20,845 nucleotides of DNA from a virus, in IMG/VR virus record IMGVR_UViG_3300021364_001004, positions 1 through 20,845 of that record; one strand, 5' to 3'. Under the pieces are notes generated by a model that saw nothing but the letters and a program-made list of their open reading frames with translations, searched no databases and was not told the origin of the DNA. Positions 13,001-18,655 of this stretch are shown piece by piece. Position 1 is the stretch's first letter, and the number at the start of each line of letters is the position of its first letter. The position numbers and the translations under genes are program-made.

Positions 13001-13916
13001 ATTCTGGGTTAATCTTAATAGTGTTCCTGTTACGTTAGGATATAGAAATTCTTTCTGGGGCACTAGCAGCGATAGCGGCGCTGAGCAGGAGGTTGGTTTC
13101 GGTTTGGAAGCTTACAGTCCTGGTACTGATGAGTACAGATTCTATTGGAGAAATGGCACTACTGCTATTGAGATGCATCATGATAGTTTTAGTGCCTCAT
13201 ATTTACAGGGGTCTTGGCATCATGTAGCGGTTACTAGAGATTCTCAGGGTGACTTTAGAGTCTATCTTGATGGATATCGTTTAAGATATAATGCTGCGGA
13301 CGATGATTACTTTAATGATACTAACATTTCAAGTAGTATTAATACTGATAATCAATTTAGATTTGGACATCCCAGAGATGATGTTAATGGTCAGGAGGAT
13401 GGTTTTGATGGATTCATTGATGACTTCAGATTTACTACTACTGTAAAATATACTGATAACTTTACACCTCCTTCTGGTCCACTTCCTACAACAGGAACAG
13501 TAACCTCAGATTCTGGAACGCCAACTACACAATCAGTTGGTCTTACTGAACGTACAGCACTTCAGGGATCCGTAACACTGGATAATAATGTTTCAGGAAA
13601 CCTAAATATAACAGGATATAAGGCATATACTTTGCTTAAAGTTGAGACAGATGCTGATGCTTGGGTGAGAATCTACACTGATGATGCTGCTAGAACAGCA
13701 GATCAGAGTAGAAATGAAGGATCAGATCCTGTTCCTGGTACTGGTGTTATTGCAGAGACTAGAGGATCTGGAGTGATTCAATTGAATCCTGCTCCTCTTG
13801 GTTATAACAATGATTCACCTAACATTACTGATACAATATATACTGCAGTTACCAATCGTTCTGGTGCTGCCGCGACCATTAACGTAACCCTTACCGCAAT
13901 TAGATTAGAGGCATAA
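10038..13916 (+). CDS. Large virion/tail-fibre-like protein with two LamG-type lectin modules (1292 aa)
   Basis: I start at ATG 10038 (MSKILVDELVNLAGTDKVTF); a TTG at 10011 is in frame but less likely. The N-terminal 35 residues resemble the start of the 76-residue protein at 16677 and probably form an attachment module. Residues about 60-600 are Ser/Thr/Gly-rich beta repeats with recurring NTTYDF, TTDxV and TDANTI(T) units, as in fibre shafts. SDWNNTDINSLAFIQNKPTI (about 510-530) is a common fibre linker. Two LamG/concanavalin-like jelly-roll modules follow (about 627-903 with WTVELWVRF; about 913-1150 with WTVEFWVNL and SWHHVAVTRD). The C-terminal domain (about 1152-1292, GYKAYTLLKVETDADAWVRI) recurs, from memory, in other cyanophage structural proteins. 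It probably binds host surface glycans. Confidence 0.85.
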   Translation: MSKILVDELVNLAGTDKVTFAEGLKVSTGETIELDGATITLDTGVGLDDQLLASTGAGLKWVTFTNTNTTYDFAASGAAVNDVRLRLTAGGSGSGTDEVVLQGAGDTTVNLSGNVITVSSTDANTTYDFTSTAVTSGVAFQLVGNDSTTDAVNLLEGSNINISRSGNDITISTILSGTVTGPSSATDGAVVLFDGTAGNLLKDSSLTVDVGGNLTTAGAITTASGTASLITFRYDQTGSFPNANSYQGALAYSDNNNAMYFASGNSWYQLARLIDIVPNTDTTYSVGLTGSNFGLLTLSDSNGVTDSVEFYRNVYGSIELERSGEELYFDGRVYDLSAVTGGGNAATLRLTGLNHDRAGSITATTTDDISFAGANGITVTRTDANTITIDGTGAGGGTAYTDSDAKDAAAQSILNGTHLGISFTYDQASQSLNSVVTASGSGGGGGTAILYDFYGSNVTSNQVILNLDPSTGTTDTVEFAGAGGTTVSWDSQTNKATIQSDQPVQSDWNNTDINSLAFIQNKPTIPTAYTLPAATTTTLGGVIPDGTGILLTSSGDISATLDSITDAGNSTTNDLSAAGLTLNTNYTTVSGATGDIKRIGDLPYYHDGTDWRLFYLTGEPTSAAQTDVNFDDVQVRLTGATGGHSSDYIYNYVTGNWFFKGGNATVVSSPVKYGTNAIQFDGSSQSYISVGSKGPEESPVLYSLADNIRGSTAKRGGFPDFSGDWTVELWVRFDDLSSTADNPGIFSLTKGAGQYVGKGVGLSLLRTNLTETYWKLVWTNNLSATQQGDTPTITDLSINSTAWQEDTWYHISVSRRASDGRLFAHVNGSHASTLTDPYDTNLNVTITDDEWVYYIGQNASQAYASWNTLTYHDYLRGYVDDVRWTDYLRYDDTDYTAPTEAYPITAPAPPTVDPDWDNVILRYTFDNSFNDIGQYEISSIISSSTYIKRAITPLKYGTNVLSSTSPVGYLRAEDTSYRIRFGATWTVEFWVNLNSVPVTLGYRNSFWGTSSDSGAEQEVGFGLEAYSPGTDEYRFYWRNGTTAIEMHHDSFSASYLQGSWHHVAVTRDSQGDFRVYLDGYRLRYNAADDDYFNDTNISSSINTDNQFRFGHPRDDVNGQEDGFDGFIDDFRFTTTVKYTDNFTPPSGPLPTTGTVTSDSGTPTTQSVGLTERTALQGSVTLDNNVSGNLNITGYKAYTLLKVETDADAWVRIYTDDAARTADQSRNEGSDPVPGTGVIAETRGSGVIQLNPAPLGYNNDSPNITDTIYTAVTNRSGAAATINVTLTAIRLEA

Positions 13917-13917
13917 G

Positions 13918-16401
13918 ATGGCAATTTTAAAGAACACAGTTCTCGTCAATAATGGAAACACTGGTTGGACCACCAGTAATGTATTGGATGCCCTGGAAGA
14001 GGCAGTCGCTGATCTGAACTGGAACAGTGGCACTCAAAGGAATGGGGTTCCGACAACTGCTATAGCTCCTGGCGATTATCGCCCTGGCGCTGAAGCAGGA
14101 GAGTGGAATCAAAATTGGGTAAGATGTGGTGGACCTGCAGTTACTACCAGAACTAATGAAACCCATAATTATGCTGTAGCGGATACAGGATCAGCATATT
14201 ACTTTCAAAAATATTTTGCTGTAGCTGCCACTGGAGTTAACGTTTCTGCTGATCTTTTAACTATCAATCAGCATTCTCTGCAATTTGGAGATACAGTAAC
14301 TTTCTATGCTAGTGGAGATACAGATGGTGGAGATCCTACTGGAGGATCACTTTCAAATGGTCAGACTCTTTATGTAGTTCCTTACGATGCTACTCGCATT
14401 AAAGTTGCTGATTCTGCTCAAAATGCTGAACTTGAAATTTTTCTAGATCTTACGGTTCAAACATCTTTTTGGTTACTGGATGATCGTCATACAGACAACA
14501 CAAACATCTATCCAGATTTCATGCAGGGAGATGTTCTGTATCTCTGGTCCTCTACTGATTTACTTTCAGATCTTGGTATCTCTCATACTACTGTTGCAAC
14601 CAATAATCCAATGTTCTTACAGGACACTGGTGGTGCTTATGATGCTGACAGAGTAATTAATTACGATAACTATCAAAATCAAAGTCAAAGATATTTCCCA
14701 GGCACTAATAATGGCGATGGTGGAACCGTTAATATCAATGTTCCTGTCAATGGTGGAGGTAGAACTACTTTTAATGATACTTTTGTTTGGAATACTTATA
14801 GATGGGATCAGACTCATGACAACGTTCGTTGGTCTGGTGGTGATACTGGTTACTGGTGGGAATATCCTAACTTTACTTCAGTAGAATATCATCTTGTAAG
14901 TCAAAATGATGCTACCTATTCTGTAGAGATTACTATTCAACCCAACGCTCAGATGGGTCAGTATGCTTGGGCAACTCCTCCTCATTGGGACTATACTGTT
15001 CCTGCTTCAGGTACTAGATCCACATTAGATCTTCGTTTCTATAGAAGGTCTGATGGTTATCTTTATGGAGTGAACGTTTTAAATCTTGATGCAACTGGAT
15101 GGTCTGATGATGAAGTGTTCACAGTTCCTGGTGATCAGATTGGCGGAGTATCTCCAGACAATGATGTTACATTTGGAGTAAACACAAATGAAACTTCTAC
15201 CAATGCTAGAGATGGTATTCCATGTCTTAAGGTTACAAACATTGGTGCTGGTGTAAATGCTTATCAGAAATCACATACAAACGGTACAATTGTTTTTAGA
15301 CTTGAGAGTGATGCTAACAAGAAGTTCGGAACCACATATTACTCCATAAAAATTAATGACGATCATGAACTTGTTATTAATTCTGGGATCGGAGATGTTC
15401 ACAATGTTCTCAGACAATCTTCAACACTGACACATAAAGATCTGTGGTTGCTGGGTCACTGGAGAGATTATACATTAGATTTGCATGACACCATGCGATT
15501 CCCTGGGTATGTTGGATTGGATATTCCGAGTGCTCAGAATAGATGTGTATTCAATAATAGAGGTAATCAACGATTGGATTATGCAACAACCTCAACTCCA
15601 ACAGCATATCCTCTCAAGCTTGTTACATACAGGGCACAGGCACCACAAGATACTGATTATGTAGTCTTCCAATTTGTTCAGACAATTAACGGAGACGATC
15701 TTCCATATGCTACTTGGTTCTTCCATAAAGGAACTCAATATGGAAATGGTATTTGGGACAGAGATGATTGTTTAGTATCATCGTGGACAACTATCTACCC
15801 TGATACTAATGAAGCAATTACTTTCTCTACTAGAGTGAATCAGTATTCATCTCGCGAGGAAGATGATACTCTTGATAATGAAGGTGAAAGTGTTACTCGC
15901 GAAGGTCTTTATGGATATCTAAGAGGACCAAGCGATAATGATGCTATCAGTTATATGGTTCAAAACAATATGTATGAAGATAATTTCCATGGTTACGTTG
16001 GATATTATCAGACAGGAAGCAGCACTGTACTCCCATACTTCAGGCATGATGATTATGATGAGCGTCAGTATAGTGTAAACACTAACAACTCAGCAAACAA
16101 TAATGATTTTGTTGGTAAACTTGGTGTAGGATCAGCATCTAATTTCTATAGACCACTTAAAGGTCTTCCTCTCGCTATGGGACTGGCACCACAACCATAT
16201 TATATGCCAGATGATTTTGTTTGTATCATGTTCAATATCAATCCTGGACAAATTATTGTAAGTCCTGGTGATACAATTGAGATCAGTCCATCTGAAATCT
16301 ACGAAGTTATTTGTAGATCATATGTTAATAGTGCAACATCATATGATGGAATTTCACAGAACACTAGTAAAGGTATCGTATTCGCAGCGAGGACAACCTG
16401 A
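13918..16401 (+). CDS. Large virion structural protein, cyanophage-type (827 aa)
   Basis: Begins one base after the previous stop. The N-terminus (MAILKNTVLVNNGNTGWTTS, then NVLDALEEAVADLNWNSGTQ) matches, from memory, structural proteins found in other T4-like cyanophages. The rest is beta-rich and aromatic, with many Asn, Thr, Gly and Tyr, and no transmembrane segment or Cys pattern. There is no enzymatic motif that I can see. Position and composition point to a fibre, spike or baseplate-attached protein working with the preceding gene. It lies in the run driven by the late promoter at 10001. The specific role is not known. Confidence 0.75.
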   Translation: MAILKNTVLVNNGNTGWTTSNVLDALEEAVADLNWNSGTQRNGVPTTAIAPGDYRPGAEAGEWNQNWVRCGGPAVTTRTNETHNYAVADTGSAYYFQKYFAVAATGVNVSADLLTINQHSLQFGDTVTFYASGDTDGGDPTGGSLSNGQTLYVVPYDATRIKVADSAQNAELEIFLDLTVQTSFWLLDDRHTDNTNIYPDFMQGDVLYLWSSTDLLSDLGISHTTVATNNPMFLQDTGGAYDADRVINYDNYQNQSQRYFPGTNNGDGGTVNINVPVNGGGRTTFNDTFVWNTYRWDQTHDNVRWSGGDTGYWWEYPNFTSVEYHLVSQNDATYSVEITIQPNAQMGQYAWATPPHWDYTVPASGTRSTLDLRFYRRSDGYLYGVNVLNLDATGWSDDEVFTVPGDQIGGVSPDNDVTFGVNTNETSTNARDGIPCLKVTNIGAGVNAYQKSHTNGTIVFRLESDANKKFGTTYYSIKINDDHELVINSGIGDVHNVLRQSSTLTHKDLWLLGHWRDYTLDLHDTMRFPGYVGLDIPSAQNRCVFNNRGNQRLDYATTSTPTAYPLKLVTYRAQAPQDTDYVVFQFVQTINGDDLPYATWFFHKGTQYGNGIWDRDDCLVSSWTTIYPDTNEAITFSTRVNQYSSREEDDTLDNEGESVTREGLYGYLRGPSDNDAISYMVQNNMYEDNFHGYVGYYQTGSSTVLPYFRHDDYDERQYSVNTNNSANNNDFVGKLGVGSASNFYRPLKGLPLAMGLAPQPYYMPDDFVCIMFNINPGQIIVSPGDTIEISPSEIYEVICRSYVNSATSYDGISQNTSKGIVFAARTT

Positions 16402-16673
16402 TGGCAGCATTAACACTTGGAACACCAGCACTTGATAGTGCGGTCACTGGTTTTAACACATCACAGTTACAACCAAGTAGTGTAACTGATATTGATATAG
16501 AGGACTACAATAATATCTGGACCACTAGTATCACTAGATTATATGATCTTCAAATTGATAGTGTACTTCCAGCAGGGATTGGTATTCAGTCAGCTGATGG
16601 TGCGCTGAATTACACTGGAGTTAGTGGATCACTTAGACCAGCATATGGACAATTATATCCTAGAGGTTATTAA
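16401..16673 (+). CDS. Small virion-type protein (90 aa)
   Basis: The start overlaps the stop of the large structural gene (TGATG), so it is translationally coupled. It reads MAALTLGTPALDSAVTGFNT at the start, a central DIDIEDYNNIWTTSITRLYD, and ends GSLRPAYGQLYPRGY. The 'GQLYPRG' ending is, as I recall, common in cyanophage fibre-associated proteins. No hydrophobic span. It is probably a small component of the same fibre or its attachment site. The assignment rests on context. Confidence 0.65.
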   Translation: MAALTLGTPALDSAVTGFNTSQLQPSSVTDIDIEDYNNIWTTSITRLYDLQIDSVLPAGIGIQSADGALNYTGVSGSLRPAYGQLYPRGY

Positions 16674-16676
16674 AAA

Positions 16677-16907
16677 ATGTCAAGAATTAAAGTAGATGAG
16701 ATTGTAGACTTTGCAGAGACTGGTCCTGTCACAGCAATTGAAGGACTTACAGTTTCCTCTGGTAAAAAGTTTAGAGTTCTTGGTGTGAGAACCATCACTA
16801 ATGCTAATGACACGGGTGAAGAGGGAGAGATTTGCTGGGATGCAGACTACATTTATGTGTGTGTCGGGACAGATACCTGGAAAAGAGTAGCAATTGCTAC
16901 TTGGTAG
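16677..16907 (+). CDS. Short fibre-module protein (76 aa), paralogue of the 1292-aa protein's N-terminus
   Basis: Starts MSRIKVDEIVDFAETGPVTA and continues IEGLTVSSGKK, closely parallel to MSKILVDELVNLAGTDKVTF / AEGLKVSTGET in the large fibre gene. The C-terminal half (EEGEICWDADYIYVCVGTDT) is a separate small beta module seen in cyanophage fibre proteins. It therefore looks like a free-standing attachment-plus-cap unit. It is the last gene of the virion block; a consensus sigma70 promoter for hli begins 4 nt after its stop. Confidence 0.75.
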   Translation: MSRIKVDEIVDFAETGPVTAIEGLTVSSGKKFRVLGVRTITNANDTGEEGEICWDADYIYVCVGTDTWKRVAIATW

Positions 16908-16910
16908 GGC

Positions 16911-16939
16911 TTGACAAACCTTTAGATTTACTATATAAT
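16911..16939 (+). promoter_or_regulatory. Perfect consensus sigma70-type promoter for hli
   Basis: TTGACA (16911-16916), 17 nt spacer, TATAAT (16934-16939): an exact match to the bacterial consensus. It is preceded by GGGC. The predicted start is near 16946, about 20 nt before the hli ATG, which has an AAAGGAG site. Confidence 0.9.
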
Positions 16940-16966
16940 ATTGTAGTAAATCTTTACAAAGGAGAC

Positions 16967-17170
16967 ATGACTGTAACAACTAATGAATACGGACAGAATA
17001 ATCTGTTCGCTAAAGAACCACAAATGGTTGTGGAAGATTACAATCGTAAGGGTCTTGACTCTCCTAAGCAATACATTGAACGCTACAACGGACGCTGGGC
17101 GATGATGGGCATCATCTCTGGCTTCCTTTCCTATGCCATCACTGGTAAGTTCTTCTTCGGTATCTTCTGA
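16967..17170 (+). CDS. hli: High-light-inducible protein (67 aa)
   Basis: A small one-helix chlorophyll-binding protein that protects photosystems from excess light. The signature ERYNGRWAMMG (38-48) leads straight into the membrane helix (about 44-63, MMGIISGFLSYAITG), ending KFFFGIF. I chose the ATG at 16967 because AAAGGAG lies about 5 nt upstream and a perfect promoter sits just before it. The longer frame opening at 16832 would run into the neighbouring gene. The N-terminal 35 residues are a hydrophilic extension (KEPQMVVEDYNRKGLDSPKQ) as in the longer phage hli forms. Predicted early expression in thylakoid membranes. Confidence 0.95.
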   Translation: MTVTTNEYGQNNLFAKEPQMVVEDYNRKGLDSPKQYIERYNGRWAMMGIISGFLSYAITGKFFFGIF

Positions 17171-17173
17171 GGC

Positions 17174-17202
17174 TTGACAATGGTACAAATTTTGTTTACA
17201 AT
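17174..17202 (+). promoter_or_regulatory. Sigma70-like promoter downstream of hli
   Basis: TTGACA (17174-17179), 17 nt spacer, TACAAT (17197-17202), preceded by GGC as at 2659 and 16911. The predicted start (about 17209) lies inside the tiny frame 17180-17266, so promoter and that frame partly conflict unless transcripts also come from the hli promoter. Confidence 0.65.
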
Positions 17203-17266
17203 TACTTCTGTTGCCTTCTTCGTTTTGTTGGCAGCATCTGTTGAAAAAATTTGTGAAACTTATTGA
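17180..17266 (+). CDS. Tiny hydrophobic membrane peptide (28 aa)
   Basis: A 28-residue frame starting MVQILFTITSVAFFVLLAAS and ending with a short charged tail (EKICETY). This is one probable transmembrane helix, like the tiny subunits of photosynthetic complexes, though it matches none I know. The stop overlaps the ATG of the thioredoxin-like gene (TGATG), a coupling common in this window that supports translation. There is no clear ribosome-binding site, and the start codon overlaps the end of a -35 box. It would be made only from transcripts starting upstream, for example at the hli promoter. Confidence 0.5.
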   Translation: MVQILFTITSVAFFVLLAASVEKICETY

Positions 17267-17562
17267 TGAATAAATTCTATCTGTTTTCAAAACAGTCGTG
17301 CGGTCCTTGTGCCCTTGTTGACAAATACTTCAAGGGTGTTAAGGATGAACGCATTAATGTTATTGAGAAAGTAGATCTTGAGGACTTCAGCGATGTGCCA
17401 ATTCCCCAAGAGAATCTTGATCTTGCATCTAAATATGGTGTTACTGCAACACCAGTTCTTGTCATCGTAAAAGGTGATGATGATGATTGTGTGCTTGAAG
17501 AAAAGGTTGGTGGTATGCAGATCACTCAAAACATTAGAACTTTACTAGAAAAATATGCCTAA
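17266..17562 (+). CDS. Thioredoxin/glutaredoxin-like protein (98 aa)
   Basis: A small thiol-disulfide protein. FYLFSKQSCGPCALVDKYF carries the redox motif CGPC (C12-C15) and TATPVLVIV the cis-proline loop, followed by a Gly-rich region (EKVGGMQ). The length fits a compact thioredoxin fold. The ATG at 17266 overlaps the stop of the tiny membrane peptide. Likely roles are electron supply to ribonucleotide reductase or redox control of host enzymes; the sequence does not choose. It is in the hli cluster and overlaps the next small gene by 8 nt. Confidence 0.88.
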   Translation: MNKFYLFSKQSCGPCALVDKYFKGVKDERINVIEKVDLEDFSDVPIPQENLDLASKYGVTATPVLVIVKGDDDDCVLEEKVGGMQITQNIRTLLEKYA

Positions 17563-17710
17563 TCCAGATGCTCTCTGGCAGGACATGCAGAAGCTTGATG
17601 ATTTGTATGAAGAGCTACTGTGGCATCCTGACGATGAGTTACAATTTACTCACGATGGCAAACGTGTCATCATCTTTAACAAAACACTAGAGGACAAAAA
17701 CAATGACTGA
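17555..17710 (+). CDS. Small hypothetical protein (51 aa)
   Basis: Starts inside the end of the thioredoxin-like gene and ends inside the start of the second hli, overlapping each by 8 nt. The protein (MPNPDALWQDMQKLDDLYEE, then ELQFTHDGKRVIIFN) is acidic. It looks like a helix followed by a beta hairpin. The two-sided overlap and the sensible amino-acid pattern support translation. Function unknown. Its place between the redox protein and hli suggests co-expression with them. Confidence 0.7.
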   Translation: MPNPDALWQDMQKLDDLYEELLWHPDDELQFTHDGKRVIIFNKTLEDKNND

Positions 17711-17810
17711 TAAAGCAGAAAAGTGGAATGGTCGTGCAGCAATGATCGGATTCGTTGCCGCCGTTGGAGCATACTTCACTACAGGACAAGTAATTCCTGG
17801 TGTATGGTGA
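17703..17810 (+). CDS. hli: High-light-inducible protein, short form (35 aa)
   Basis: A very short one-helix chlorophyll-binding protein typical of cyanophages. EKWNGRAAMIG (6-16) is the pigment-binding signature. The helix runs through IGFVAAVGAYFTTGQ and ends IPGVW. At 35 residues it lacks the N-terminal extension of the hli at 16967, which is the known short phage subtype. It overlaps the preceding gene by 8 nt (ATGACTGA), so it is co-translated. Identification is confident. Confidence 0.95.
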   Translation: MTDKAEKWNGRAAMIGFVAAVGAYFTTGQVIPGVW

Positions 17811-17827
17811 GGGCTCACTGACATTAT

Positions 17828-17843
17828 TAAGCATTAATGCTTA
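17828..17843 (+). repeat. Perfect 16-bp palindrome after hli
   Basis: TAAGCATT/AATGCTTA with no spacer, between the short hli and the 27-residue frame. There is no T-tract, so it is not a normal terminator. It may be a protein site or a mild RNA hairpin. Confidence 0.55.
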
Positions 17844-17873
17844 CTCAAAACTAAATATCTTTTTTAACTACTC

Positions 17874-17957
17874 ATGGCACTACTAGCAACATCGCTGATT
17901 CTTTTAGGAACTTTCTTTGGAGCAGCAATGATGACACAATCTGGTGAAGAGTCTTAA
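17874..17957 (+). CDS. Tiny membrane peptide (27 aa)
   Basis: The frame reads MALLATSLILLGTFFGAAMM and ends TQSGEES: one hydrophobic helix with a short acidic tail. There is no clear Shine-Dalgarno. CTAAATAT, a weak late-like box, lies about 15 nt upstream. It is followed by a strong terminator, so it would be the last gene of the hli cluster. The membrane-peptide pattern is convincing but the size is at the limit of what sequence alone can support. Confidence 0.5.
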   Translation: MALLATSLILLGTFFGAAMMTQSGEES

Positions 17958-17982
17958 GATTAATTTTACAATCTAAATCCCT

Positions 17983-18010
17983 AAATACCCTCCATGGAGA
18001 GGGTATTTTT
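17983..18010 (+). terminator. Strong intrinsic terminator that overlaps the next gene's ribosome-binding site
   Basis: AAATACCCTC, loop CATGGA, GAGGGTATTT and further T: a 10-bp stem with a U-tract. The 3' arm contains GAGAGGG, which is also the only ribosome-binding site for the ATG at 18011. So it may both stop the hli transcript and hide the start of the next gene. Confidence 0.9.
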
Positions 18011-18136
18011 ATGCGCGTAGTTCACGTTTGGATTCTTAAGCATGATGGATCTACCGAGTGGTTTACAATTCCATGGGGCAAGGCACATCTTGATGAGGTA
18101 CGCAAGAATGGGGTCATTATATTCTCTTCATTTTGA
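18011..18136 (+). CDS. Small hypothetical protein (41 aa) behind a terminator
   Basis: The frame begins MRVVHVWILKHDGSTEWFTI and ends with a short Lys/Asn/hydrophobic tail. It looks like a small beta-rich fold (VVHVWIL, STEWFTI) with a helix after it. A ribosome-binding site (GAGAGG, spacing about 8) sits in the terminator stem just before it. Expression would need read-through, or a start within the stem; CTAAATAC at 17981-17988 resembles a weak late box. Function unknown. I consider it probable rather than certain. Confidence 0.6.
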   Translation: MRVVHVWILKHDGSTEWFTIPWGKAHLDEVRKNGVIIFSSF

Positions 18137-18156
18137 TATGGCTGACACAGCAGTTA

Positions 18157-18169
18157 TCCATGACTAGAG
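18157..18169 (+). repeat. 13-bp direct repeat, copy 1
   Basis: TCCATGACTAGAG, repeated exactly at 18226-18238, 69 bp downstream. Copy 1 is in the 62-nt gap before the 87-residue gene, copy 2 inside its start. It suggests a small local duplication. Confidence 0.7.
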
Positions 18170-18198
18170 TATGATTAACCCATAACGCACTTACTAAA

Positions 18199-18462
18199 AT
18201 GAACGACCGAGAATTTTCCGATCTGTCCATGACTAGAGCGGAGTGCCCGAAGTGTGGCGCTGTCTGGATTAATGGACAGCACTACTGGTCTGGCACTGGT
18301 GTCAAGGGAAACGATCTAGATCTTGCTGGTCTTGTGTGTAATAAACTCGGAAACCACCAGTGTATAAACCCCAGACGTGGAGACGACGGAGGGGATACCT
18401 GGGAAAAACGCATGGAAGAATTAGACGCACTAGACTCAGAAAATGGTCTGAATTGGGGTTGA
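18199..18462 (+). CDS. Putative zinc-ribbon-like protein upstream of psbA (87 aa)
   Basis: CPKCGAVWINGQHYWSGTG (about residues 16-34) gives a CxxC pair. A second Cys/His group, LVCNKLGNHQCINP (about 45-58), could complete a zinc site. The C-terminal part (GGDTWEKRMEELDAL) is acidic and helical. From memory this pattern is a conserved cyanophage protein often next to psbA. The start at 18199 has no clear ribosome-binding site. An in-frame ATG at 18230, in the 13-bp repeat, is an alternative that would still keep all Cys. The psbA -35 box overlaps its stop codon. Function unknown. Confidence 0.75.
   Translation: MNDREFSDLSMTRAECPKCGAVWINGQHYWSGTGVKGNDLDLAGLVCNKLGNHQCINPRRGDDGGDTWEKRMEELDALDSENGLNWG
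18226..18238 (+). repeat. 13-bp direct repeat, copy 2
   Basis: TCCATGACTAGAG, identical to 18157-18169. Here it lies in the coding start of the 87-residue gene and contains an in-frame ATG. Confidence 0.7.
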
Positions 18463-18488
18463 CAGATCCCAGAGTAGAGTGGTATTAT
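18459..18488 (+). promoter_or_regulatory. Sigma70-like promoter for psbA
   Basis: TTGACA (18459-18464), 18 nt spacer, TATTAT (18483-18488), with further AT-rich sequence after it. The predicted start near 18495 leaves a leader of about 160 nt before psbA. Confidence 0.8.
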
Positions 18489-18494
18489 ATATAC

Positions 18495-18655
18495 ATCAAC
18501 ACGTTAAGGAACGTAACGTTTCTTGAACCGTTGTAACACCCCAAACCGAGACCTATAGGGTGTATAAATCACGTCTCTCATATCCTGTCTAAGGGTGACA
18601 GGAAATAGTAACTCCACCATTTCCCTGATGGTCTTACTTTTTTAGTTCAAAACAA
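18495..18655 (+). promoter_or_regulatory. Structured psbA leader (PhotoRC-like), with H-type pseudoknot
   Basis: A long untranslated leader. ACACCC (18536-18541) pairs with GGGTGT (18558-18563), while GAGAC (18548-18552) in its loop pairs with GTCTC (18573-18577). This is the layout of an H-type pseudoknot. A hairpin CCTGTC/GACAGG follows at 18584-18602. Published comparative work describes PhotoRC-I and PhotoRC-II RNA motifs upstream of psbA, the second including cyanophages; this leader is a natural candidate. There is no Shine-Dalgarno before the psbA ATG, so translation control by this RNA is plausible. The exact family match was not tested. Confidence 0.65.

Noticed and set aside
18600-18640. 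Hammerhead-like ribozyme in the psbA leader (CTGATGG)
   Set aside because: The core needs CUGANGA and GAAA in the right stem context; the GG and the lack of matching helices rule it out.
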